From assembly GCA_005877855.1 (NCBI GenBank), contig VBOF01000225.1, positions 1 to 8,866 of the forward strand: a stretch of DNA of 8,866 bases. The letters run 5' to 3'. Positions within the stretch are counted from its first letter, which is position 1. Each line of letters opens with the position of its first letter. The notes below the pieces were generated by a model. That model ran no database searches, had not been told where the DNA came from, and saw nothing but the letters and a program-made list of their open reading frames with translations. Made by a program: the position numbers and the translations under genes. Origin of the DNA: Nitrospirota bacterium. Its GTDB lineage: Bacteria; Nitrospirota; Nitrospiria; Nitrospirales; NS-4. Shown piece by piece: positions 1 to 5,675 of the stretch.

Positions 1-360
1 GAGAACGTCATGCTGCCGGCCCTGATCCGCCGGCACGATCAGGCCAAGGCACGGGCTGCCGCGGAGGCAGTGCTGAAGGAGGTGGGGCTCGAGCATCGAC
101 TGGCGCACCGCATCGGGGAACTCTCAGGTGGCGAGCAGCAGCGCGTGGCGGTCGCGCGCGCCTTGGTCCTGCGTCCGGACCTCGTGCTCGCCGACGAGCC
201 GACCGGCAACCTGGACACGCATACGGGGGGAGAGGTCTTTAAGCTGATGCGGGACCTGAACCGCGCCAAGGGGATCACGTTCGTCATCGTGACCCACAAC
301 GAGGCGCTGTCCAATCAGGCCGACCGGATCATCCGTATGGTGGACGGCCAGATCGCGTAG
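1..360 (+). CDS. ABC transporter ATP-binding protein, LolD/MacB type (5' partial)
   Basis: This is the C-terminal 119 residues of an ABC ATPase; the Walker A half lies outside the window. The reading frame is open from base 1 (ENVMLPAL, the Q-loop-distal 'ENV.LP' segment common in LolD and MacB). Visible in order are the ABC signature LSGGEQQRVAVARAL (about residues 41-55), Walker B with D-loop LVLADEPTGNLD (about 61-72), and the switch histidine in VTHN (about 97-100). The ATG at position 10 is an internal Met, not the start. LolD family members energise release of lipoproteins from the inner membrane together with LolC/E; MacB-like members drive periplasmic efflux or mechanotransmission. 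The C-terminus stops just after the switch region, the length expected for a stand-alone LolD-type subunit and not for a MacB fusion. The partner permease would lie upstream. Assignment to LolD proper rather than a related exporter is inference. Confidence 0.93.
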   Translation, partial: ENVMLPALIRRHDQAKARAAAEAVLKEVGLEHRLAHRIGELSGGEQQRVAVARALVLRPDLVLADEPTGNLDTHTGGEVFKLMRDLNRAKGITFVIVTHNEALSNQADRIIRMVDGQIA

Positions 361-382
361 CGTGCCAGGGAGAGAAGAGGCC

Positions 383-655
383 ATGCTTGCCACGCGAGTC
401 CGTCAAAAGGACGGCGTCTTCTACTTCTTATCCTATCCGGCGGAGGACCTGCTGCGGAAGGTTCAGTTCGTCAGCCGATTCTACGGCGCGGGCGAGCAGA
501 TCTCGCCGACCGAGATCGCCGAAGAGAACGAGATTGCCCAGTTCATCGCGAGGATCGAGCGCAGCGACAAGGCCTTCCAGTGCGATACCTCGTCGGGGTC
601 TGCGCGCCCCGAAGACGCCCGACGCGCTTTTGACAACCGCTTCAAGAAGAAGTAG
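383..655 (+). CDS. Small protein resembling the N-terminus of a DGQHR-type domain, possibly truncated
   Basis: A 90-residue protein starting at ATG 383, which has the purine-rich ribosome site GAGAAGAGG just upstream. A GTG at 362 in the same frame would add seven residues but overlaps the region right after the ATPase stop and is less likely. The first about 65 residues (FYFLSYPAEDLLRKVQFVSR, then EIAQFIARIERSDKAFQ) follow the pattern I associate with the start of DGQHR-domain proteins, a family that includes DndB of DNA phosphorothioation systems: a beta strand, an 'LL..V.F.SR' helix, and a helix ending shortly before a conserved QR. Here the sequence leaves that pattern right after 'FQ' and ends in a charged tail (RFKKK). 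So it is either a decayed or truncated copy or an unrelated small protein. The gap to the ATPase stop is 22 bp, so it may be co-transcribed. No function can be claimed. Confidence 0.6.
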   Translation: MLATRVRQKDGVFYFLSYPAEDLLRKVQFVSRFYGAGEQISPTEIAEENEIAQFIARIERSDKAFQCDTSSGSARPEDARRAFDNRFKKK

Positions 656-751
656 CTCGGTCCGAATCGGCTTCAGTCGAGACGAGCCAAGTTAAGGGAG
701 CGGTTCGCTGAATCGACAATCCGTCCGGTCAGGGGTGGGACATCAAGGGCA

Positions 752-780
752 GCGGCTGGTGCCCCTAAGGGGCCAACCGC
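752..780. terminator. Imperfect hairpin between convergent genes
   Basis: Bases 761-765 (GCCCC) pair with 769-773 (GGGGC) around a TAA loop. An outer stem, 752-755 (GCGG) with 777-780 (CCGC), extends it through small mismatches. It sits between the 3' ends of the left plus-strand genes and the minus-strand TPM operon. There is no T-tract on either strand, so an intrinsic terminator is only a possibility. The rest of 656-810 shows nothing recognisable. Confidence 0.3.
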
Positions 781-810
781 GAGGCTTCCCGCCGCCCACG
801 TCTATCTACT

Positions 811-2253
811 CTATTCACCGAATTCGCCTGGCTTGAAGTCATAGTATGAATTCAACAATTTGAACCATTCCTGCACGTGAGCATCATTGGGTAGCTTCTC
901 GGAAATGAATTTTAGTTCTCCTAGGGCCTTTTCCACTTCGGAGTTGTTTATATAGAGATCAAAAAGACGCCAGCGATAACTTAGGTTTTGGGGGGCTAGC
1001 TGCGCGGCTTTTTCAAACATTTCAATCGACCTTGAAATCCAGTTGATCTCAAATAGGTAAACCTCACCGAGCTGTGCCTGCAATTGATCGTTGTCTGGAT
1101 CTTTTTGGATTTTTACCTCCAACTGATGAATAGTATCCGATAAAGAAAACGGATAGGGAATGACCTCAGGAGTGGAAGCGCGGCGCTGGTAGATGGGGAA
1201 GTTTCTGTTAGGATGCACGGCCTGATCGAGTGCCCATCGCAGCGGCATATCATCGTAATTTGGGTAAAAATCAATACCGTCCTCAAAACGATGAAAGTAA
1301 GTCCACGACTTCGGTTCATCAATGTACCAAAGACCATCACTGCTACGCCTCAGGACAATAGGAAGATTCGGTACGCCCGGCTTGAAAATGGCTGCTCCCA
1401 AAGAGTCCCTCGCGTAGATCGTAAACGGCATCGCTTTTTGGTAATAGTTGAAAACTCTGCGCTGCTGTTCTCCGTTACGAGGGACGATGATCCGAAAGAC
1501 TTGGCTTCCTTGAGTCAACAATGGAAGTTGCGGGTCTCCCAAACCTAGCTCAAGCGATTTTAAATAGCGCTGCACCGTCTCAAGCGGTGCTCTGGACGGT
1601 TCAAAGCTTCCACCCGCCGCTGCCGGCAATCTCCGTACCGCAGCCAGGTAGTCATTGAATGTCCTTCGATAACCTTTGGATCGGACTCCGGCTCCGCCTG
1701 AAAGATATTCCCCATTGAGCCAGTTGGGCCTTGAAAAGGTAAAGTCGGACGGAATTGTTGAATCGAACCCGTGCAGGTTCATCGTAATGAGAAGCTCAGA
1801 AATAAAGTCCTGTGATATTTCGGAAAGCATATAAGTTCGCGCAGCCTCTTCGAGCCGATGGCAGATAGCGTCTGGGAAAAGGCCCTCCAATAGATAAGAA
1901 ACCTCGATTTTGAAGAGGTTTTCTTCTTCGCTGTAGAGGTACAGAATCCCCCTGCCCGATCGGGAACGGCCGATCTGCCAGCGCTGGAAGAGAGATTCGG
2001 CCGTTTTCTCAATGGTTGAATCGGGAGGCAAGCGCTTCAGCAGAATCAAGGCATTCTCAATTCCTGATCTTTTCTCAGCAAGTTTGAGACTCGACTTAAA
2101 AGCTAGATCGTGGTTGTGATTATCCGTTTCATTGAGAAAGATATATTTTGGTCTTTGGGGTGAGTGGAGTTTCACGACGGAGGACCACACCAAGAGTATG
2201 ACTGTCAGACTTAGGATAATAAACAGGGTCCCTTTGAGTTTGGGGTTGTTCAC
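811..2253 (-). CDS. Membrane-anchored TPM-domain protein with C-terminal TPR-like region
   Basis: A 480-residue protein starting at GTG (2253-2251); an in-frame stop lies two codons upstream and no early Met follows, so GTG is the only sensible start. Residues about 8-27 form one hydrophobic segment after a short basic N-terminus (signal anchor). Residues about 50-160 fit the TPM domain (TLP18.3/Psb32/MOLO-1): a strand with ENALILL, then RWQIG, GRGILYLYS and an IEVSYLLEGLFPDA segment corresponding to the family's 'GRGvL...r.v.i.vG.GlEg.lpD'. An LSGGAG motif (184-189) follows. A central about 170-residue region of unknown fold (W/Y-rich around 309-330) leads to TPR-like helices (about 375-470; PDNDQLQAQLGEVYL and IEMFEKAAQLAPQNLSYRW). 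TPM domains in bacteria are mostly extracytoplasmic and act in protein quality control or complex assembly; some are phosphatases. It is the last gene of the operon, 15 bp after its neighbour, and is visibly less GC-rich than the flanking genes. Function unknown. Confidence 0.85.
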   Translation of the reverse strand: MNNPKLKGTLFIILSLTVILLVWSSVVKLHSPQRPKYIFLNETDNHNHDLAFKSSLKLAEKRSGIENALILLKRLPPDSTIEKTAESLFQRWQIGRSRSGRGILYLYSEEENLFKIEVSYLLEGLFPDAICHRLEEAARTYMLSEISQDFISELLITMNLHGFDSTIPSDFTFSRPNWLNGEYLSGGAGVRSKGYRRTFNDYLAAVRRLPAAAGGSFEPSRAPLETVQRYLKSLELGLGDPQLPLLTQGSQVFRIIVPRNGEQQRRVFNYYQKAMPFTIYARDSLGAAIFKPGVPNLPIVLRRSSDGLWYIDEPKSWTYFHRFEDGIDFYPNYDDMPLRWALDQAVHPNRNFPIYQRRASTPEVIPYPFSLSDTIHQLEVKIQKDPDNDQLQAQLGEVYLFEINWISRSIEMFEKAAQLAPQNLSYRWRLFDLYINNSEVEKALGELKFISEKLPNDAHVQEWFKLLNSYYDFKPGEFGE

Positions 2254-2268
2254 CAGTCAATTCCATTC

Positions 2269-2919
2269 TCATTGGGTACATACCCGACTTGGACTATCAC
2301 AGTAGCGGCCCAAAAACTCATTTGTTTTGCCGTCTGCCGAGTAATGCACCAAGAACGCGGGTTGGCCACCTTCTGTCATGCTGAGACCAAAAACCATTTT
2401 CACAATGTCATCGCTGCTGAATACCAGTATCGGCGACGCATTCTTTCCATCGACTCGGCCGAGTCCAAAATTGCGTATCGCTTGATCAGAAACCAACATA
2501 AAGGGAAATCCATTGGCGTGGACACCCATCGTGACGGTTCCACTCCCCCCGTAAGGATTAACCCAGAGCGCAGGAGCGCCCTCACCCGACGGAGCCAACT
2601 GAATTCCTATCGTGGAATGACCTTGAACAATTCTCAATTCACGAGCTCTCAGCCAGGGATGAGTGATATGGCCAGGTGTTTTCTGAAAGTTGGGCGCCAG
2701 AAGGGTTCCTCCAGGAACCGGATCTCTTTTTGATTGATCTTGGCTCGGCCGGATACCAAAGTCTCTCTGAGCAGGAACCACTCGGGGTGCGACGACGTTC
2801 CTCGTAATGAATTGCGAATTATTGAATAAAAAAAGAATGTCGTGTCTATATACGATGAGCACTCCCATGATAAGGCCAACGATCAGAAACTTCAGACCTG
2901 ATTTTCGGTTGTCAGCCAT
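2269..2919 (-). CDS. Membrane-anchored beta-repeat protein, paralogue of the gene before it
   Basis: A 216-residue protein starting at ATG 2919. Its start overlaps the preceding stop as TGATG, which implies translational coupling; no separate Shine-Dalgarno is evident. A single hydrophobic segment (about residues 10-25, FLIVGLIMGVLIVY) follows a basic start, so it is predicted to be anchored in the inner membrane with the body outside. After a linker rich in Pro, Asn and Arg (about 35-90), five units of about 23 residues can be laid out, each with an alternating hydrophobic strand, a polar turn, a second strand (TMGV, MVFGL) and a Gly/Pro-rich join (SGEGAPA, NASPI, GGQPA). The last unit ends in FLGRY, shared with its neighbour, then a short Cys-containing tail (CDSPSRVCTQ), absent from the paralogue, in which two Cys could form a disulphide. 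No family is recognised; a beta-solenoid or beta-roll is my inference from the repeat. Confidence 0.82.
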   Translation of the reverse strand: MADNRKSGLKFLIVGLIMGVLIVYRHDILFLFNNSQFITRNVVAPRVVPAQRDFGIRPSQDQSKRDPVPGGTLLAPNFQKTPGHITHPWLRARELRIVQGHSTIGIQLAPSGEGAPALWVNPYGGSGTVTMGVHANGFPFMLVSDQAIRNFGLGRVDGKNASPILVFSSDDIVKMVFGLSMTEGGQPAFLVHYSADGKTNEFLGRYCDSPSRVCTQ

Positions 2920-3407
2920 CAGTAGCGACCAAAGACGGTATGCTTCACGCCTTGGGCATCATAAAAAACGAAGAATGGATCTTGTGTGGATCCGTTGAGA
3001 CCCAAGATAATTCGGTCTTGGCCCTTAGACTTCATGACCAGAACGGGTGCACTTTGGGAACCCACGGTACGGAATATCTGCACGGCTTGCGCATTTTCAT
3101 CGTTTAAGACGATTGCGGCATTGTTGTCCCCATATAGACCAAAAGTGAGCCGGGCCTTGCCCTGTTTATCGTAAAACCAAACAGCAGGAGAGCCTTCGCC
3201 CGATGTGGCCATTAACATCTGTCGCCGACCTTGTGCATCTACGAGTTCAAACGCTCGCGTCGAAAGAATATCTCCAAGGGAGCTGACTTGTGCTTCTGCC
3301 TGCGGCACACCTAACTTAAAGTGATGTGCAATCCAAAGGCCCAGCATCATTCCTAGTGCGGAACATAAAACTGCATTCACGGACGATCTAAATCTTTTCA
3401 CGTTCAT
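2919..3407 (-). CDS. Signal-anchored beta-repeat protein with five ~23-residue repeats
   Basis: A 162-residue protein. I place the start at ATG 3407 because a strong ribosome site (AAGGAGG) lies 9 nt upstream; a longer frame beginning at TTG 3440 would include that site in the coding region and is not favoured. A hydrophobic segment (about residues 9-28, VLCSALGMMLGLWIAHH) is followed by QAEAQ, which could serve as a signal-peptidase site, so the protein is either exported or anchored. Residues about 52-162 consist of five units of the type strand-D-xx-G-xx-R-strand-turn: FELVDAQGRRQML, VWFYDKQGKARLTFGL, IVLNDENAQAVQIF, LVMKSKGQDRIILGL, FVFYDAQGVKHTVFGRY. This aligns unit for unit with the next gene, pointing to tandem duplication and divergence. 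The stop overlaps the next start (TGATG). The role is unknown; repeats of this form are likely structural or ligand-binding at the envelope. Confidence 0.85.
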   Translation of the reverse strand: MNVKRFRSSVNAVLCSALGMMLGLWIAHHFKLGVPQAEAQVSSLGDILSTRAFELVDAQGRRQMLMATSGEGSPAVWFYDKQGKARLTFGLYGDNNAAIVLNDENAQAVQIFRTVGSQSAPVLVMKSKGQDRIILGLNGSTQDPFFVFYDAQGVKHTVFGRY

Positions 3408-3613
3408 ATTAAAGCTCCTCCTTGAAGAAGGGGACGACAACTCGATACACAGCCAGCGGCCTTGGTATCTCTCTTCCGCACATAATTAGGCATGCCTGCA
3501 TGAACTGTCGGAAGGAAACTAGCAGTGAGAAATACCCTGCCAGGGGGAAACCCTGGAGCGAGCACCACAGCCATCAGCACATAACCCAAATTGAAATTTG
3601 CAGCCCTTAACAT
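3404..3613 (-). CDS. Possible small exported protein leading the TPM operon
   Basis: A 69-residue frame from ATG 3613, preceded by GAGGAG only a few bases away. Its stop overlaps the start of the next gene as ATGA, the arrangement typical of translationally coupled genes. The N-terminal half is hydrophobic (NLGYVLMAVVLAPGF and VFLTASFLPTVHAG) and would suit a signal peptide with a possible cut after VHA; the C-terminal half is basic and contains two Cys. Against it: no family is recognised, its final codons are read through the next gene's Shine-Dalgarno, and a short open frame here could arise by chance. It is the first frame downstream of the predicted promoter. Moderate to low confidence that it is translated. 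Confidence 0.4.
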   Translation of the reverse strand: MLRAANFNLGYVLMAVVLAPGFPPGRVFLTASFLPTVHAGMPNYVRKRDTKAAGCVSSCRPLLQGGALI

Positions 3614-3668
3614 GTCTCCTCAATATTTTGCCTCCCCGGCCAGCATTCGAAACTGCGAACTCTAGCGT

Positions 3669-3695
3669 TCTATACCGTTAACCTAATGAAGTCAA
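3669..3695 (-). promoter_or_regulatory. Sigma70-like promoter of the TPM/beta-repeat operon
   Basis: On the minus strand: -35 TTGACT (3695-3690), a 15-bp spacer, and -10 TATAGA (3674-3669). Both boxes are one or two bases from consensus; the spacer is short. It reads into the operon, with 55 bp between the -10 box and ATG 3613. Confidence 0.45.
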
Positions 3696-3724
3696 CCAAT
3701 GGAGAAGCACTTACCTGAAACAAT

Positions 3725-3789
3725 GGGGACAGTCACCTTTTTAAGAAGAGCAAAAAGGTGACAAGAAGCGCAAAATGGTGACAGTCCCC
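3725..3789. repeat. REP-like palindromic element with internal tandem repeat
   Basis: Ends are near-perfect inverted copies: GGGGACAGTCACC (3725-3737) and GGTGACAGTCCCC (3777-3789), differing only at the central base of the palindrome. Inside, 3732-3742 and 3752-3762 form a perfect 11-bp stem around a 9-nt loop. Bases 3743-3762 and 3763-3782 are 20-bp tandem direct repeats matching at 18 of 20 positions. Segments beginning GGGGACAGTCACC recur as intergenic REP-type repeats in many proteobacterial and related genomes, often near REP-associated tyrosine transposases; no such transposase gene is present here. About 50 bp further on, the minus strand reads GGACAGATTTATTTTTT (3855-3839), a second motif I associate with such elements. 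Confidence 0.6.
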
Positions 3790-3793
3790 GTGA

Positions 3794-3838
3794 TTACGCT
3801 GGAAGGGTGGCGGATTTGAAGGAGCGGGTGAAAAGACG
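3794..3838 (-). pseudogene. Possible remnant resembling the 3' end of trpA
   Basis: On the minus strand this stretch reads RLFTRSFKSATLPA followed by TAA. The end of the trpA pseudogene in the same window reads RLTSFTRSLKAATLPA followed by TGA. Twelve terminal residues match at 10 positions, and by eye the DNA agrees at about 29 of 36 bases. Upstream of the match, resemblance to trpA stops at once. It may be a scrap of a second trpA copy or a rearrangement junction; chance similarity, or sequence belonging to the adjoining REP-like element, cannot be ruled out. Confidence 0.3.
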
Positions 3839-3909
3839 AAAAAATAAATCTGTCCTGCTTTTATAGGCGTCCTGGACCGATTGGACGTGCCTTTCTAGGG
3901 TGAGAGCTT

Positions 3910-4008
3910 ATGAAACCGCAGAAACCCGTTCCTCGGTGGCTTCGCCGGCTTCACCTTGTGAAAGCGGAACTCAAGGGCTGGCGCTTCCCTCGTTCCGCGG
4001 AGGACTAA
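3910..4008 (+). CDS. Possible very small basic protein (32 aa)
   Basis: ATG 3910 opens a 32-residue frame, MKPQKPVPRWLRRLHLVKAE and 12 further residues ending in SAED. A weak GGTGAG/GAGAG ribosome site lies just upstream. The composition is rich in Arg, Lys and Trp and would form a short amphipathic helix. It overlaps the 3' end of the minus-strand winged-helix gene by 38 bp, tail to tail. No family is recognised and chance cannot be excluded. Confidence 0.3.
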   Translation: MKPQKPVPRWLRRLHLVKAELKGWRFPRSAED

Positions 4009-4243
4009 GGCTCCTCATGCTGTCTTCTGGTTTCGTTGTATCGTGAGTGGGGCACGACACTAGGAAGCTGTATGCTCGGCGTTTGAGGATGATCAGGCCT
4101 TTGCGACTCATGGAATCAACTGCTAAAAATACTTGGTTCCAGCCCAGAAGAGGGATCCTGTCGACGATTTCCTCAATGGTCAACGGCTGTCGACTGGACT
4201 GCAGAACATCGAGAATGACTACATCCGTGTGGTTAACAGCCAT
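3971..4243 (-). CDS. Small winged-helix-like protein of unknown function
   Basis: A 90-residue protein. I choose ATG 4243 because GGAGGG lies directly upstream; an in-frame ATG at 4273 would add ten residues but has no ribosome site. Residues about 1-60 have a helix-turn-helix layout: HTDVVILDVLQSS (helix 1), a 'PLTIEEIVDRIPL' helix 2 of the type seen in MarR- and FaeA-like winged helices, WNQVFLAVDSMSRKG (recognition helix), then LIILKRRAYSFLVS as the beta wing. The remaining about 30 residues are polar and probably disordered. The pattern fits a small DNA-binding regulator, but no specific family or target can be named. It stands alone on this strand, convergent with the possible 32-residue ORF. 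Confidence 0.65.
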   Translation of the reverse strand: MAVNHTDVVILDVLQSSRQPLTIEEIVDRIPLLGWNQVFLAVDSMSRKGLIILKRRAYSFLVSCPTHDTTKPEDSMRSLSPPRNEGSASP

Positions 4244-4318
4244 ACCCTCCGCCCCGAGAAATAAGGGGCCCATTAGTTCGAGATAGACCTTACGCTTCGG
4301 CTATCAGAAAGATATCCA

Positions 4319-4633
4319 TCAGGCGCCAACCCGAAGGTGCCCGTATTTTTTGCGTGCCTTGCTCCGCAATTGCTCCACCGGAGAGTCAGGATGACCCTCT
4401 TGGGCGAGCCGACGACGAGCGATCCCCCGTTCCGTCACTTCCCCGCAGGCCACGCAGCGCCACACGTGTAGCCACACACACTCGCTGCTATCCTCCAAAT
4501 CCGTCAGGTAATCGGTGATCAGCAGCCCCTGACACCGACGGCAGGTCTGCCTCGGATACACGAGACGCAATGCCCGGTCGCACTCTGTCCTGGTGAGGAG
4601 TGAAGGACTCGCAGCCGTCACATGGTTACGCAT
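4319..4633 (-). CDS. Small zinc-ribbon protein (CxxC...CxxC)
   Basis: A 104-residue protein starting at ATG 4633; a GTG codon immediately before it (4636) could also initiate. Two CxxC knuckles, CRRC (about residues 31-34) and CVAC (about 58-61), lie 23 residues apart and are followed by GE, which fits a treble-clef or zinc-ribbon fold binding one zinc. An acidic stretch (TDLEDSSE) sits between them, and the C-terminus is basic (QLRSKARKKYGHLR), consistent with nucleic-acid contact. No named family is recognised. It is a single gene with its own candidate promoter, upstream of and divergent from the Crp/Fnr regulator gene across a 328-bp gap. Confidence 0.7.
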   Translation of the reverse strand: MRNHVTAASPSLLTRTECDRALRLVYPRQTCRRCQGLLITDYLTDLEDSSECVWLHVWRCVACGEVTERGIARRRLAQEGHPDSPVEQLRSKARKKYGHLRVGA

Positions 4634-4667
4634 CACAGTTCACCCGTTTGGCCTCTGAAGAAGGCGC

Positions 4668-4696
4668 AGACTACACCTGATTCGTTTCCGCGTCAA
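4668..4696 (-). promoter_or_regulatory. Candidate promoter of the zinc-ribbon gene
   Basis: Minus strand: -35 TTGACG (4696-4691), a 17-bp spacer, and -10 TAGTCT (4673-4668). The -35 box and spacing are good; the -10 box is weak. The distance to ATG 4633 is 34 bp. Confidence 0.35.
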
Positions 4697-4793
4697 CAGC
4701 TATTTCACAATATTTTCCTATGTTTGTGACCGTACAGATGGATTACCGATGCGTCCGCCAGCGCACACATACAAATAAAAAAGACTATTTCCC

Positions 4794-4822
4794 TTGCGTC
4801 GAGGGTTCATTGCGCGTATAGA
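4794..4822 (+). promoter_or_regulatory. Candidate promoter of the Crp/Fnr-family gene
   Basis: Plus strand: -35 TTGCGT (4794-4799), a 17-bp spacer, and -10 TATAGA (4817-4822). The AT-rich run just upstream could act as an UP element. Transcription would begin near 4829, giving a leader of about 130 nt that includes two hairpins. Confidence 0.4.
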
Positions 4823-4839
4823 GTACCTATAGCTTAACT

Positions 4840-4886
4840 GACCTGCTGGCCAGGTCCCCGCCCTTTGACCCCTCGAGGTCGAAAGG
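4840..4886 (+). promoter_or_regulatory. Two consecutive hairpins in the regulator leader
   Basis: Hairpin 1: GACCTG (4840-4845) pairs with CAGGTC (4851-4856), 5-nt loop. Hairpin 2: CCTTTGACC (4862-4870) pairs with GGTC (4877-4880) and AAAGG (4882-4886), with one bulged G and a 6-nt loop. Both would lie within the predicted untranslated leader, ending 75 nt before the start codon. They match no riboswitch class I know. Confidence 0.35.
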
Positions 4887-4961
4887 ACAAAGAGCTTCCT
4901 CCTCACCAGCAAGCCGATCCGCTGTCGCACTGCGGTAAGGTGGTGCAGTGAAGGGGGCCCC

Positions 4962-5675
4962 GTGCCTGCCTCTCTGACTTCTCGTGAGCCGATTCCCAAC
5001 AAGCTGCTCGCCGCCCTGCCGGCCAAAGTGTACGACCAGCTCCGTCACAAGCTGGAGCCTGTCACGCTCACTATGAAGTTTGCACTCGCTGTGCCCGGCG
5101 AGCCGATCGACTACGTCTATTTCCCCTCTCGTGGCGTCATGTCGCTCCTCGTCCCGATGCCAAGCGGTGATTCGATGGAAGTGGCGATGGTCGGGAATGA
5201 GGGCGTGGTGGGTATCCACGCCTATCTGGGCCAAACCCGAGACCGCTTGAAAGCCATCTGCCAGGTCCCGGGCGAAGGCCTGAGAATGGAGGTCAAGGAG
5301 TTCTGTAAGGAAGCGAAAAAAAGGGGGGCGCTTTCCATCCTGTTAGACCGCTACCTGGAAGCGTTACTGATCCAGATGGCGATCGCGGGCGCGTGCAATC
5401 GGCTTCATACGATTGACCAGCGATGCGCGCGGTGGCTCCTGATGACACAGGACCGTGTCGATGGACCGGTGTTTGTGCTCACACAAGAGTTTCTCGCGAA
5501 GATGCTGGGTATCCGCCGAGCCGGCGTCAATGCGGTGGCGGCATCGTTCAAGCGGAGCGGGGTCATCCGGTACAGTCGGGGGAAAATCACCGTTCTGAAC
5601 AGACCGGCACTGGAAACCATGGTGTGTGAGTGTTACAAGACCATCAAACAGGCGCATGAATCCTTTTCTCACTGA
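4962..5675 (+). CDS. Crp/Fnr-family transcriptional regulator
   Basis: A 237-residue protein starting at GTG 4962, with AAGGGGG spaced 4 nt upstream deciding the start. Residues about 30-115 form the cyclic-nucleotide-binding-type beta barrel (YVYFPSRGVMSLLVPM, then MEVAMVGNEGVVG). Residues about 119-150 form the long dimerisation helix. The C-terminus (about 173-215) has the Crp-type winged helix (LTQEFLAKMLGIRRAGVNAV, then a GVIRYSRGKITVLN wing). The phosphate-binding signature of cAMP-binding members (GE...R.A) is not visible, and there is no N-terminal four-Cys cluster as in Fnr, so the effector is unknown. The length is typical of a branch of this family common in Nitrospirota, acidobacteria and rhizobia. 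It is followed after 78 bp by the convergent trpA remnant; no terminator is evident between them. There is nothing to tie it to tryptophan control. Confidence 0.9.
   Translation: MPASLTSREPIPNKLLAALPAKVYDQLRHKLEPVTLTMKFALAVPGEPIDYVYFPSRGVMSLLVPMPSGDSMEVAMVGNEGVVGIHAYLGQTRDRLKAICQVPGEGLRMEVKEFCKEAKKRGALSILLDRYLEALLIQMAIAGACNRLHTIDQRCARWLLMTQDRVDGPVFVLTQEFLAKMLGIRRAGVNAVAASFKRSGVIRYSRGKITVLNRPALETMVCECYKTIKQAHESFSH

Larger units (their letters stand above)
4637..4961. other. Divergent intergenic region between zinc-ribbon and Crp/Fnr genes
   Basis: These 325 bp hold no convincing gene. They contain candidate promoters for both neighbours, an AT-rich run (4771-4790), the wide inverted repeat TCACAA-N13-TTGTGA (around 4704-4728) and two leader hairpins close to the regulator gene. 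Short minus-strand frames crossing 4718-5234 are antisense shadows of the regulator gene. Confidence 0.6.

Noticed and set aside
2272..2733. Plus-strand open frame of 153 codons
   Set aside because: Lies antisense within the beta-repeat gene, whose membrane segment, coupling and paralogy are convincing.
3732..3762. Perfect 11-bp stem as an intrinsic terminator
   Set aside because: The T-run is inside the stem, not after it, on both strands; it fits the REP-like repeat better.
4047..4286. Plus-strand open frame of 79 codons opposite the winged-helix-like gene
   Set aside because: The minus-strand frame has the better hydrophobic helix pattern and a ribosome site; this one looks like its shadow.
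4704..4728. TCACAA-N13-TTGTGA inverted repeat upstream of the regulator gene as a Crp/Fnr operator
   Set aside because: Crp sites read TGTGA-N6-TCACA. Here the half-sites face the other way and are too far apart, so an operator role is unsupported.
4827..5234. Minus-strand open frame of 135 codons and the overlapping frame at 4718-5026
   Set aside because: Antisense to the start of the Crp/Fnr regulator and its leader; no domain or ribosome site supports either.
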